A stretch of 35,806 nt of DNA from contig UQWV01000017.1 of the NCBI GenBank assembly GCA_900544845.1, forward strand, positions 1-35,806, in the 5' to 3' direction. Positions 1 to 7,631 of this stretch are shown in pieces. The stretch is from an uncultured Collinsella sp. GTDB lineage: Bacteria; Actinomycetota; Coriobacteriia; Coriobacteriales; Coriobacteriaceae. Position 1 is the first letter of the stretch. The number at the start of each line of letters is the position of its first letter. The notes under the pieces are model-generated. The model was not told the origin of the DNA and ran no database searches. It saw only the letters and a list, made by a program, of their open reading frames with translations. A program made the translations under genes and the position numbers.

Positions 1-23
1 TTATCGCGAGTTCCGCACGAACA

Positions 24-46
24 GGAGGCCACTTAATGTGGCCTCC
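24..46 (+). terminator. Perfect hairpin, possible terminator of a gene left of the window
   Basis: A 9-bp perfect inverted repeat (GGAGGCCAC / GTGGCCTCC, loop TTAAT) sits at the left edge. It has no T-tract after it on either strand, so termination is a guess. It could equally be an RNA stability hairpin. The bases from 47 to about 150 show no gene. Confidence 0.35.
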
Positions 47-150
47 GTCGTGAGCAGGACTGTAGAGCAGGAAACTTAACCCCCACACCCCTCACGCGGC
101 GGGCAAACTCGCCTTGTGCTCTATCACGCTAAAGTGTATGATTCTGAACG

Positions 151-179
151 TTACATGACTCACTTTACCTAACTAAAGT
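151..179 (+). promoter_or_regulatory. Promoter with overlapping inverted-repeat operator for the amino-acid importer
   Basis: A -35-like TTACAT (151-156) and a -10-like TAAAGT (174-179) are 17 bases apart, just upstream of the lipoprotein gene. The -10 forms one arm of a perfect inverted repeat, ACTTTA-cctaac-TAAAGT (162-179), and a further half-site CTAAAGTG lies at 129-136. A bound regulator would cover the -10, so repression is the simplest reading. An 18-bp site matching at 16 positions, in the other orientation, lies upstream of the branched-chain aminotransferase at 30514-30531. Confidence 0.5.
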
Positions 180-197
180 ACTATCAAGGGGGATAAC

Positions 198-1058
198 ATG
201 AATACCGATATGTCTCGTCGTCAGTTTGTTGGTCTAGCCGGCTCGTTTGCCACGGTGCTCGGCCTCGGCCTGGTTGGCTGTGGCGGCGGTGCCGACAAAG
301 GCTCCGCAGCCGGTTCCGTCGCAGCCAAGGACGTGAAGGGCGCGGCAGAGTCCAAGAAGCTCGTGGTGGGCTTTGATAAGTCCTATCCTCCGTACGGTTT
401 TGTGGGCGACGATGGCGAGTACACCGGCTTTGATCTCGATCTGGCCAAGGCTGTTGCCGATAAGCAGGGCTGGGAGGTCAAATACGAGGCCATCGATTGG
501 GATGCCAAGGACACGCTGCTCAACTCTGGCGCCATCAACTGCATCTGGAACGGCTTTACCATGGAGGGCCGTGAGGACGACTACACGTTCTCCGAGCCGT
601 ACATGCTCAACGAGCAGGTGCTGGTGGTCAAGAAGGATGCGGGCATCAAGAGCTGGGACGATCTTGCCGGCAAGACTGTGATCACTCAGACCGATTCCGC
701 TGCGCAGGATGTGCTCGGGGGCGACCAGAAGGATCTGGCGGCGACGTTTGCCACGCTCGACACGATCGGCGAGTACAACACGGCCTTTATGCAGCTCGAG
801 AGCGGCGCGGTCGATGCCGTGGCTTGCGACCTTTCGATTGCCCAGTATCAGCTTGCCGCCAAGCCCGATGCTTATTCGCAGCTTGATGAGCCGCTGTCCA
901 GCGAGCACTACGCCGTCGGCTTTAAGAAGGGCGACACCAAGTCGGCCGACGCCGTGACCGAGTCGCTCAAGGCGCTCTACGAGGACGGCACGGTTAAGGA
1001 CCTGTGCGACAAGTACGCAGATTACGGTCTATCCTTCGACAACTGGGTTTTGAAATAG
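198..1058 (+). CDS. Amino-acid ABC transporter substrate-binding lipoprotein
   Basis: This 286-residue protein is a family-3 type periplasmic-binding-protein fold (SBP_bac_3), which captures polar amino acids outside the cell. The N-terminus carries a twin-arginine pattern (SRRQFVG, residues 6-12) followed by a hydrophobic stretch and a lipobox ending LVGC with Cys28, so it is probably a lipoprotein, perhaps exported by Tat. A low-complexity Gly/Ala/Ser/Lys spacer (29-52) precedes the binding domain, which begins KKLVVGFDKSYPPYGF and includes GFDLDLAKAVA, both typical of the family. The start ATG has AGGGGG seven bases upstream. Permease and ATPase genes follow, which confirms the importer role. 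The actual ligand cannot be read from sequence. Confidence 0.9.
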   Translation: MNTDMSRRQFVGLAGSFATVLGLGLVGCGGGADKGSAAGSVAAKDVKGAAESKKLVVGFDKSYPPYGFVGDDGEYTGFDLDLAKAVADKQGWEVKYEAIDWDAKDTLLNSGAINCIWNGFTMEGREDDYTFSEPYMLNEQVLVVKKDAGIKSWDDLAGKTVITQTDSAAQDVLGGDQKDLAATFATLDTIGEYNTAFMQLESGAVDAVACDLSIAQYQLAAKPDAYSQLDEPLSSEHYAVGFKKGDTKSADAVTESLKALYEDGTVKDLCDKYADYGLSFDNWVLK

Positions 1059-1162
1059 CGGCTTTCCCAGGCACCCGATTTTGCCGTTCAAACCGTCGCT
1101 TGCGTACATTTAGTACGCGGCGCTCCTCTTTCACGGCAAACTCGAGCACCTGGAAAACCCGC
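1058..1162 (+). repeat. Long intra-operon hairpin, repeat family copy A
   Basis: The space between the binding-protein and permease genes folds into a long imperfect hairpin. The arms GCGGCTTTCCCAGG (1058-1071) and CCTGGAAAACCCGC (1149-1162) pair, followed inward by a TTTGCCG-like pairing (1080-1085 with 1133-1139). The apical core at 1090-1131 contains GCGTAC...GTACGC and ends CTCCTCTTT. The same core recurs at 10595-10637 with different but again self-complementary arms. Its place after a binding-protein gene resembles the malE-malF REP, which protects the upstream mRNA; that role is inferred. Confidence 0.6.
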
Positions 1163-1209
1163 TTTAGCATTGGGTTTTGCTGTTCTGTTGTCGCGAAAGA
1201 GAGCTTAGG

Positions 1210-1863
1210 TTGTCTATTCAGGTCATGATGCAGATGCTTGGCCAGGGATTCTTGGTCAGTTTGCAGTTGTTTGTGCTGACGCTGCTGGGGTCGATTCCGC
1301 TGGGAATCCCCGTGGCGTTTATGCGCATGAGCAAAATCGCGCCGCTTCGCTGGATTGCGCGCATCTATATCTCGGTCATGCGCGGCACGCCGCTCATGCT
1401 GCAGATGTTTGCCATCTACTTTGCCCCGTACTACGTGTTTGGCATTTCGCTCACGCCCGATTCCAAGTGGACGGCGTGCGTCGTAGCGTTCATCATCAAC
1501 TACGCCGGTTACTTTGCCGAGATCTATCGCTCGGGCCTGCAGTCCATTCCGCGCGGTCAATACGAGGCAGCCGAGGTGCTGGGCTATTCGCGCATGCAGA
1601 CGTTTCTGTATATCGTGATGCCGCAGGTCGCCAAGCGTATTCTGCCGGCGATGGGCAACGAGATCATCACGCTGGTCAAGGACACGTCGCTGGCGTTTGC
1701 CATTGGCGTGGGTGAGATGTTCTCGACGGCCAAGGCGCTGGTCGCCTCGCAGGTGAGCATGGTGCCGTTTGCGATCGCGGCGCTGATCTACTGGATCTTT
1801 AACTTTGTGGTCGAGATGCTGCTGGGCGCCGCCGAAAAGAAGCTGGACTATTATCATGACTAA
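1210..1863 (+). CDS. Amino-acid ABC transporter permease (HisM/GlnP type)
   Basis: An inner-membrane permease of the polar amino-acid uptake family. It carries the EAA-type loop that docks the ATPase (AAEVLGYSRMQTF and PQVAKRILPAMGNE) and about five hydrophobic segments. The start is uncertain. The upstream ATG at 1177 begins inside the hairpin-rich spacer and adds an unlikely charged N-terminus. TTG at 1210 has GAAAGAGAG just upstream and gives a 217-residue protein of normal length. ATG at 1225 is a second option with a weak ribosome site. The 3' end overlaps the ATPase start by 8 bases, so translation is probably coupled. Confidence 0.85.
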   Translation: MSIQVMMQMLGQGFLVSLQLFVLTLLGSIPLGIPVAFMRMSKIAPLRWIARIYISVMRGTPLMLQMFAIYFAPYYVFGISLTPDSKWTACVVAFIINYAGYFAEIYRSGLQSIPRGQYEAAEVLGYSRMQTFLYIVMPQVAKRILPAMGNEIITLVKDTSLAFAIGVGEMFSTAKALVASQVSMVPFAIAALIYWIFNFVVEMLLGAAEKKLDYYHD

Positions 1864-2620
1864 CTCAGTGATGAAAATCGAAAGCGCGCGCAAGGCGTTT
1901 GGCGGCAATGAGGTGCTCAAGGATATCTCGCTCGAGGTCAAGCGTGGCGAGGTCGTGGCGATTATCGGACCTTCGGGTGGCGGCAAGTCCACGCTGCTGC
2001 GGTGTGCCACGCTGCTCGAGACACTCGACGGAGGCTCGCTCTCGTTTGGAGACCTTGCCGTTGCGACGGATGCGGGTTCGGGCGCGGTCTATGCGAAGGG
2101 CGATGTGCCCAAGCAAGCGCGCTCGCGGTTTGGCCTGGTGTTTCAGAACTACAATCTGTTCCCACACTATACCGTGATGAAAAACATCATCGATGCGCCG
2201 ATTCGTGTGCTTAAGCGTCCGCGCGAGCAGGCGGAAGCCCGCGCTCACGAGCTGATTGCGCAAATGGGGCTGACGGGCAACGAGAACAAGGTGCCGTGTG
2301 AGCTTTCGGGCGGTCAGCAGCAGCGCGTGAGTATTGCCCGCGCCCTAGCGCTCGATCCGGAAATCTTATTCTTTGACGAGCCGACCTCGGCGCTCGATCC
2401 CGAGCTGACGGCCGAGGTGCTGCGTGTCATTAAAGACCTTGCCGCGCAGAATATGACGATGGTGATCGTGACCCACGCAATGCAGTTTGCGCGCGATGTT
2501 GCCGACCGCGTGGTATTTATGGATGGCGGCCGTATTGTCGAGGAGGGGCCTGCCGATCAGGTTATCGGCCATCCGCACGAGCAGCGCACGCGTGAGTTCT
2601 TGAGCCGTATCGAGGGGTAG
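1856..2620 (+). CDS. Amino-acid ABC transporter ATP-binding protein
   Basis: This 254-residue cytoplasmic ATPase drives the importer. Visible motifs are Walker A GPSGGGKST, Q-loop FQNYNLFPH, signature LSGGQQQR, Walker B ILFFDEP with the catalytic Glu, D-loop SALD, and the H-loop His in VTHA. The whole set matches the GlnQ/HisP family. ATG at 1856 overlaps the permease stop; ATG at 1871 is an alternative. The gene closes a three-gene operon ending at the terminator at 2653. Confidence 0.93.
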   Translation: MTNSVMKIESARKAFGGNEVLKDISLEVKRGEVVAIIGPSGGGKSTLLRCATLLETLDGGSLSFGDLAVATDAGSGAVYAKGDVPKQARSRFGLVFQNYNLFPHYTVMKNIIDAPIRVLKRPREQAEARAHELIAQMGLTGNENKVPCELSGGQQQRVSIARALALDPEILFFDEPTSALDPELTAEVLRVIKDLAAQNMTMVIVTHAMQFARDVADRVVFMDGGRIVEEGPADQVIGHPHEQRTREFLSRIEG

Positions 2621-2652
2621 GCTCAGGTATTTACTCAACTATTAATTGAGGC

Positions 2653-2691
2653 GAAGCCGCCGCAGGTCTTACGGTCTGTGGCGGCTTTTTG
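2653..2691 (+). terminator. Rho-independent terminator of the amino-acid importer operon
   Basis: The stem GAAGCCGCCGCAG / CTGTGGCGGCTTT is followed by a T-rich run, 33 bases past the ATPase stop. Confidence 0.85.
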
Positions 2692-2930
2692 TTTGCATCG
2701 ACGGGGTTCAATAATCTCCTCACAAGCTTGTCTCTTCCTCTCGCCGCCTGTATTCATACGTGCGCCGAAAGGTATGCATGGACAGCCGCCCGTGAGGGTA
2801 GGGTGGTGGCATAGGACATTTGGAGGGTGAGTCGGCTCGGCTGCCGACCATGCTGCTCCCGGGATGGCACCGACCGCGAACTCTCCCCGTTGGCGTCGCG
2901 CATTGCGCGCGGCCCTGCAAGGAGGTCATC

Positions 2931-5006
2931 ATGGGTGCTCCCAAGACCGGCAACGTAAGGAACGTGGTGCTCGTAGGCCAAGGCGGGGTGGGCAAGACTT
3001 CACTCGCCGAAGCCATGCTCCACCTTTCCGGCAAGACCGCCCGCCTGGGCGGCCACGACGGCACCAAGCCCACGCTCGACTATGACCCCGAAGAGGTCAA
3101 GCGTGCATTTTCCATCTCGACGACCATTGCGCCGATCGACTGGAAGGGCGCACGCATCAATGTGCTCGATGCCCCGTGCTACCCCGATTTTATCGGCGAC
3201 GCCTTTGCCGCGATGAGCGTCTGCGAGACGGCTCTGTTTGTGGTCGACGCCGAGGCCGGCCCGCAGCCTACGACGGTTAAGCTCTGGTATGCCGCCGAGG
3301 ACCTGCGCTTGGCGCGTGCGGTGTTCGTAAACCGCCTGTCGCGCTCCGAGGCCAGCTTTGCGACCACGATGGACCTGCTGCAGGAGCGCTTTGGCACGCG
3401 ACTGGGCGCCGTGACCCTTCCCTGGGGCGAGGGCGAGGGTTTTGACGGCATTATCGACCTGGTGCGCATGAAGGCGCGCCATTGCAACGGCGCCGAAGCC
3501 GTTGAGTCGGAGATTCCCGAGGAGTATCGTGCCCAGGCCGAGGAGGCCCATGACCATCTGTGCGAGCTGGTGGCCGAGGCTGACGACGAACTGATGATGA
3601 AGTACTTGGAAGGCGAGGAGACGCTGACGCAGGAGGAACTTGAAGGCCTGCTGTCGAAGGCGATCGCCGAGCGCATCTTTGTGCCGGTCTTTGCGGGCGA
3701 TTGCATTAAGGAGCAGGGCGTCAACTCGCTGATGGACGACATCGCAACGTACTTCCCGGCGCCGACCGACTACGGCGAGATGCCGCTCATCGACGGTGAT
3801 TCGCTCAAGATCTCGAGTGACGATGACCGCCCGGTGGCGTTTGTGTTTAAGACCCTGGCCGATCCGCAGCAGGGTCGCATCAGCTTTATCAAGGTGCTGA
3901 CGGGTACGCTTGAGCCGGGTCTTGAGCTGATCAACGCGCGTACCCGCAAGGGCGAGCGTCTGGCTCACCTGTATGTGATGTGCGGCCGCGACATGACCGA
4001 GGTCGGTCACGCCTATGCCGGCGACATTATCGTGGCACCCAAGCTGGCGGCCGAGACGGGCGATACGCTCTCGATTACCGGCAAGGTCGAGGCTGCGGCG
4101 TTTAAGTTCCCCAACTCGCAGTACCGCATTGCCATCGAGGCCGAGAATCGCGGCGACGAAGAGAAGCTCTACACGTTTATCGAGAAGGCTTGCAAGGCCG
4201 ATCCGACCATGAGCATCGACCGCGACGAGGAGACGGGCCAGACTATCATCTCCGCCGTGGGTGAGGCGCAGGTTTCGGTGCTGCTCAACCGTTTGGAGGA
4301 CCGTACCAAGGTTGTGGCAAAGAGCGTGCCGATCCGCATTCCGTATCGCGAGACCATCCGCCGCACGGCAAGCGCCCAGGGTCGCCACAAGAAGCAGACC
4401 GGCGGCGCCGGTCAGTACGGCGACTGCTGGCTGCGCGTGGAGCCGCTCATTGGGCCCGACGGCACGAGCGACGGCTATGAGTTTGTTGACGAGGTCGTGG
4501 GTGGCCGCATCCCGCGCTCGCTGATCCCCGCTGTGGACAAGGGTGTCCAGGAGACCATGAAGGACGGCATCATTGCCGGCTACCCGCTCACGGGCATTCG
4601 CGTGGCTGTGTATGACGGCTCGTATCATAGCGTCGACTCCAACGAGATGGCGTTCCGCGCGGCGGCTCGCATCGGTCTGCGCAAGGCATGCGCCGATGCC
4701 GACCCGGTGGTGCTGGAGCCCATCGAGGAAATCACGGTGACTATCCCCGAGAGCTACGCCGGCGCCGTGATGGGCGACATCTCGGCCTCGCGCGGTCGCG
4801 TGACGGGTATGGAGACCGATGAGCGCGGCGATACCGTGGTCATTGCCCAGGCGCCGCTGGCCGAGCTGACGGATTATTCGACGCGCCTGCGCTCTATCAC
4901 GCGCGGCACGGGCGACTTTACCATGAAGCCCGCTGGCTATGAACAGGTGCCTTATGACGTTCAGGCCAAGCTGGTCGAGCGCTATGAGGAGGGTCGCGCC
5001 AAGTAG
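2931..5006 (+). CDS. EF-G-like translational GTPase (EF-G2 / FusA2 type paralogue)
   Basis: A 691-residue protein with all EF-G domains: the G domain (P-loop GQGGVGKTS, 16-24), domain II, domain III, domain IV (GGAGQYGD and GVQETMKDG region) and domain V (MGDISASRGRVTGM). It is a paralogue and not the housekeeping EF-G. G3 reads DAPCYPDF, with Tyr84 where catalytic EF-G has His (DTPGHVDF), and G4 reads NRLS in place of NKMD. The same His-to-Tyr change is typical of actinobacterial EF-G2 proteins, whose role is unclear. ATG 2931 follows AAGGAGG at a good distance, and the in-frame TTG at 2820 is less likely. The 240-base leader holds a small hairpin (2831-2848) and no gene. The gene is monocistronic. 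Confidence 0.88.
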   Translation: MGAPKTGNVRNVVLVGQGGVGKTSLAEAMLHLSGKTARLGGHDGTKPTLDYDPEEVKRAFSISTTIAPIDWKGARINVLDAPCYPDFIGDAFAAMSVCETALFVVDAEAGPQPTTVKLWYAAEDLRLARAVFVNRLSRSEASFATTMDLLQERFGTRLGAVTLPWGEGEGFDGIIDLVRMKARHCNGAEAVESEIPEEYRAQAEEAHDHLCELVAEADDELMMKYLEGEETLTQEELEGLLSKAIAERIFVPVFAGDCIKEQGVNSLMDDIATYFPAPTDYGEMPLIDGDSLKISSDDDRPVAFVFKTLADPQQGRISFIKVLTGTLEPGLELINARTRKGERLAHLYVMCGRDMTEVGHAYAGDIIVAPKLAAETGDTLSITGKVEAAAFKFPNSQYRIAIEAENRGDEEKLYTFIEKACKADPTMSIDRDEETGQTIISAVGEAQVSVLLNRLEDRTKVVAKSVPIRIPYRETIRRTASAQGRHKKQTGGAGQYGDCWLRVEPLIGPDGTSDGYEFVDEVVGGRIPRSLIPAVDKGVQETMKDGIIAGYPLTGIRVAVYDGSYHSVDSNEMAFRAAARIGLRKACADADPVVLEPIEEITVTIPESYAGAVMGDISASRGRVTGMETDERGDTVVIAQAPLAELTDYSTRLRSITRGTGDFTMKPAGYEQVPYDVQAKLVERYEEGRAK

Positions 5007-5041
5007 CGCGTGACTTTGCCTGCAACATATATGCCGATGTA

Positions 5042-5076
5042 AGGGCCGCTCTGGGCAATCCAGGGCGGCCCTTTTT
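5042..5076. terminator. Bidirectional terminator between EF-G-like and nuclease genes
   Basis: The strong stem AGGGCCGCtCTGG / CCAGgGCGGCCCT is followed by five T on the plus strand. It lies between convergent genes and can serve both. Confidence 0.85.
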
Positions 5077-5120
5077 GATCCCCAGCGGGGTTGCAAATCG
5101 GTTCTTGTCGTGGCTCGGGG

Positions 5121-6086
5121 CTAGTCCCCCGAGGCCTGATTGCGGCCGGTGGCGTAGTCGATCTGCACGTGCGGCTGCAGGTTGTAGCAGTACACGTGGA
5201 AGCAGAGGGTCTTGCCGTGGTCCTCGATCGATTGTGCTTCCAGACGAACGCCACGACAGACGAGTTCCTCTTCGTTGTACATGGGCGTGACGCGGTAGAG
5301 CACATGGTTGCCCGTGTCGCGGATGTAGTCGAGGATCTGCTCTTCAAACGGTAGCATGCCCGTCTCGTTGAGATAACGCGTGCCGGTGAGGAGATTTTTG
5401 CGGCTGGCGTTTTCGCCGCAGAGCGACCAGGCGATGAGGTGGCAGCGGTTGTAGAGGCTCTGGCTTGGAATAAAGTCGTAGCGCTGCTGGTGCCATCCGG
5501 CGGGGTGGATACGCGAGATGTCGCCGCGCTTGCCCTGTCCGAGCGACTCGGGGCCTACGCAGGCGAGCGCCTTGCGAGTGCGGCCCAAGCTGTCGAGCTT
5601 GGAGAATTTCTTAAAGCAGCCTTCTTCGGTGGCACGTTCATACTCGTCAAGCGTGAACGACGGCGTGCCGAGCGGGTGCGTGCTGTCGGCGCGAAGGGCA
5701 ACGTAGGGATTGCCGGCGTAGTCGGGAATGCTGCTGAAATATACGCCACGGGCACGGTTGAGGTCAGGGTTTTCCACCTCGTCGATGGGGGTGGCGGCAC
5801 TGACCGCGGAGGCGTCGTCACCGGTGTTGGTCGCGGTGGATTCGGAGCCATCACCGGAGTCCTCGGAGCTCGCTGTTCCCGATTCGAGCCGGGCAACCAG
5901 GTCTGCCTCGTCGTCGGTGCGGCTGGGACTCTCGTTTTGCTTCTCGGCCAGAGCCGCTGCCTGTTCATCGCTTTGCGGCGACAACAGCTTGGGCGCTCCG
6001 TCGATCGATCCCGTAAACAGCGCAAACCCCAGCACCACGGCGGTGCCGATGGAAAGTACTTGCTTGTAAGCGGACTTGCGCGACAT
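5121..6086 (-). CDS. Membrane-anchored or secreted DNA/RNA non-specific endonuclease
   Basis: This 321-residue protein has a basic N-terminus with a single hydrophobic segment (about 9-26), an acidic Ser/Asp/Thr-rich linker (about 40-100), then a nuclease domain of the DNA-entry nuclease / Endonuclea_NS_2 type. The active-site block is NRCHLIAW (213-220, proposed catalytic His216), followed by GENASRKNLLTGTRYLN, which supplies the metal-binding Asn and the conserved TGT/N pattern. EndA-like relatives degrade extracellular DNA for nutrition or uptake. Whether this one stays anchored or is cleaved is unclear. The start has AGGAG seven bases upstream. No competence genes are adjacent, so natural transformation is not implied. 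Confidence 0.82.
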   Translation of the reverse strand: MSRKSAYKQVLSIGTAVVLGFALFTGSIDGAPKLLSPQSDEQAAALAEKQNESPSRTDDEADLVARLESGTASSEDSGDGSESTATNTGDDASAVSAATPIDEVENPDLNRARGVYFSSIPDYAGNPYVALRADSTHPLGTPSFTLDEYERATEEGCFKKFSKLDSLGRTRKALACVGPESLGQGKRGDISRIHPAGWHQQRYDFIPSQSLYNRCHLIAWSLCGENASRKNLLTGTRYLNETGMLPFEEQILDYIRDTGNHVLYRVTPMYNEEELVCRGVRLEAQSIEDHGKTLCFHVYCYNLQPHVQIDYATGRNQASGD

Positions 6087-6205
6087 TGAGGCTCCTGGAT
6101 GGACGGTTGGGAATCTACCAGTCTAGCAGGAGCCGGCAGGGGCCGTTCTATCGAACAAATACTTAAGATTTGGGATAGACGCTACTGATTAATTTGTCCC
6201 GCGGT

Positions 6206-7216
6206 CTAGATCGAGGTGGAGTCGAGCCAGTTGAGCTTGCACTCGAGAATGCGCTGCTCGCCGGGTTGGCTGCTGCCGTCAAGTAGGGCGAGCAGCATCT
6301 CGGCTGCTTCGCGACCTTCCTGGTCGACGGGCTCGATGATCGTGGAGACGGTCGGCGTGGTGAGGTTGGTCCAGTCTTCGCAGTTGAGTCCCAAAAGACC
6401 GATTTGCTGCGGAAGTAGATGGGCCATGGGCTGGAGAGCCTTGTAGACACGGGGAAGTGCCCACTGATTTTGCACGAAGATAAGGGTTCGCTTGGCGGGG
6501 TTGAACTTGTATTTAAAGTACTCGGTAAGCTCACCGACCGACGGCTTGTTGTGGTCGATGGGAATCGCTTTGTAGAGCTGTCCGTTCGCTGCCAGCGCCT
6601 CGGCATACCCCTGAAAACGCTCCATGCGGGTGCGCATTTCGGTCATGTTGGCGGCAATGGAAAAGAAATCTTCGTAACCGGCGTCGAGGAGTGCCTGCGT
6701 GGCGTTGTACACACCGTCGTAAAGGTTGGTTTTGATCCAGCTGGTACCTGGGCTATAGATGGCCGCATCGAAAAAGACGACGGGCTTACCGGCGCGCTTG
6801 ATGCGGTCATGGACGGCCTTGAAATTTGCCGTGGGCTGGATGATAAAGCCATCGACGCCCAGCGAGAGCATTTTGTCGACATACATGAGCTCGGTTTCGG
6901 GGTTAAAGTTGCTCGTGCAAACGACCGTCTGGTAGCCCGCGGGGAGCATGACCTGCTCCATGCCATTGAGAACGAGCCCCGCCCATTTGTTGGTGTTATC
7001 CAAAATGATGATGGCGATGACGTGGGTCTGCTTGCCGGTGAGCGTTTGCGCTTGGGCGTTGGGAACGTATCCGAGTTCCTTGATGACGCGCGCAATCTTT
7101 GTCTGCGTCTTCTCGCTAAGCTTTTCTCGTTTGTCGTTGAGGTAATACGAGACGCTTGCCGTCGAGGTTCCCGCCTCTCGAGCGACGTCTGCAATCGTAA
7201 CGCGCTGTTTTGCCAC
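6206..7216 (-). CDS. LacI-family transcriptional regulator, probably of the adjacent PTS operon
   Basis: A LacI/GalR repressor with an N-terminal helix-turn-helix (VTIADVAREAGTSTASVSYYLN) and hinge, then a periplasmic-binding-like effector domain (VIAIIILDNTNKWAGLVLNG onward). GTG at 7216 is chosen because GGAAGGAG lies six bases before it, giving 336 residues that begin directly at the HTH. The ATG at 7252 lacks such a site. The gene is divergent from the sugar operon at 7632, the classic position for a local regulator whose effector is a pathway sugar phosphate. Confidence 0.87.
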   Translation of the reverse strand: MAKQRVTIADVAREAGTSTASVSYYLNDKREKLSEKTQTKIARVIKELGYVPNAQAQTLTGKQTHVIAIIILDNTNKWAGLVLNGMEQVMLPAGYQTVVCTSNFNPETELMYVDKMLSLGVDGFIIQPTANFKAVHDRIKRAGKPVVFFDAAIYSPGTSWIKTNLYDGVYNATQALLDAGYEDFFSIAANMTEMRTRMERFQGYAEALAANGQLYKAIPIDHNKPSVGELTEYFKYKFNPAKRTLIFVQNQWALPRVYKALQPMAHLLPQQIGLLGLNCEDWTNLTTPTVSTIIEPVDQEGREAAEMLLALLDGSSQPGEQRILECKLNWLDSTSI

Positions 7217-7631
7217 AGCGACTCCTTCCGACAGATGAGCATTTTCCAACATGATGACTTTGAGTCTTGGTGAGGGATGCGCTTCGGTGAGCGACCTTTT
7301 CCTTTCATATGAGTATGCAACAAATGCGGTATACGGGTGGGGTCGAAATTTGTGACCGGCATGCGTATCTGCCGTCTACCGAGAAAATCAAATACTTCTT
7401 GACTTTTGAAATCGAGGGTAAAATCGCAGGATTCTTTTTTGGTTAAACGCATAACTAAATCGCATAACCAACGCTCTGACCTGCGCGTTTACCGAAATAA
7501 GCTGGCATTAAGAAAAACGAGCACCTATATTGGTCTTGTCGAAAAGACAGCAAGTCCAAACGGCAGGGGATGCTCCGGAGGCCTCCGCAAACGGTGTCTT
7601 GCGCACGCAACTCTATGAAAAGAGGGAAGCA
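7217..7631 (+). promoter_or_regulatory. Divergent control region of the LacI regulator and the PTS operon
   Basis: This 415-base region has no convincing gene. A plus-strand promoter candidate is TTCTTG (7396-7401), 17 bases, TAAAAT (7419-7424). Two direct copies of CGCATAAC (7448-7455 and 7461-7468, period 13) lie just downstream of the predicted start and could be a regulator site. The roughly 200-base leader also holds the 12-base palindrome CGGAGGCCTCCG (7576-7587). A ribosome site AGAGGGAAG precedes the EIIBC start. No LacI-type operator is obvious. Confidence 0.45.

Noticed and set aside
1177..1209. Longer N-terminus of the permease from ATG 1177
   Set aside because: It begins just past the repeat hairpin and adds cysteine/arginine-rich residues not seen in the family; TTG 1210 fits better.
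2861..2878. T-box-like string before the EF-G-like gene (GGGATGGCACCGACCGCG)
   Set aside because: It only partly resembles the T-box consensus, there is no stem I or antiterminator, and the gene is not an amino-acid gene.
3000..5096. A 698-codon open frame on the minus strand
   Set aside because: Antisense shadow of the EF-G-like gene; no motifs, Arg/His-rich translation.
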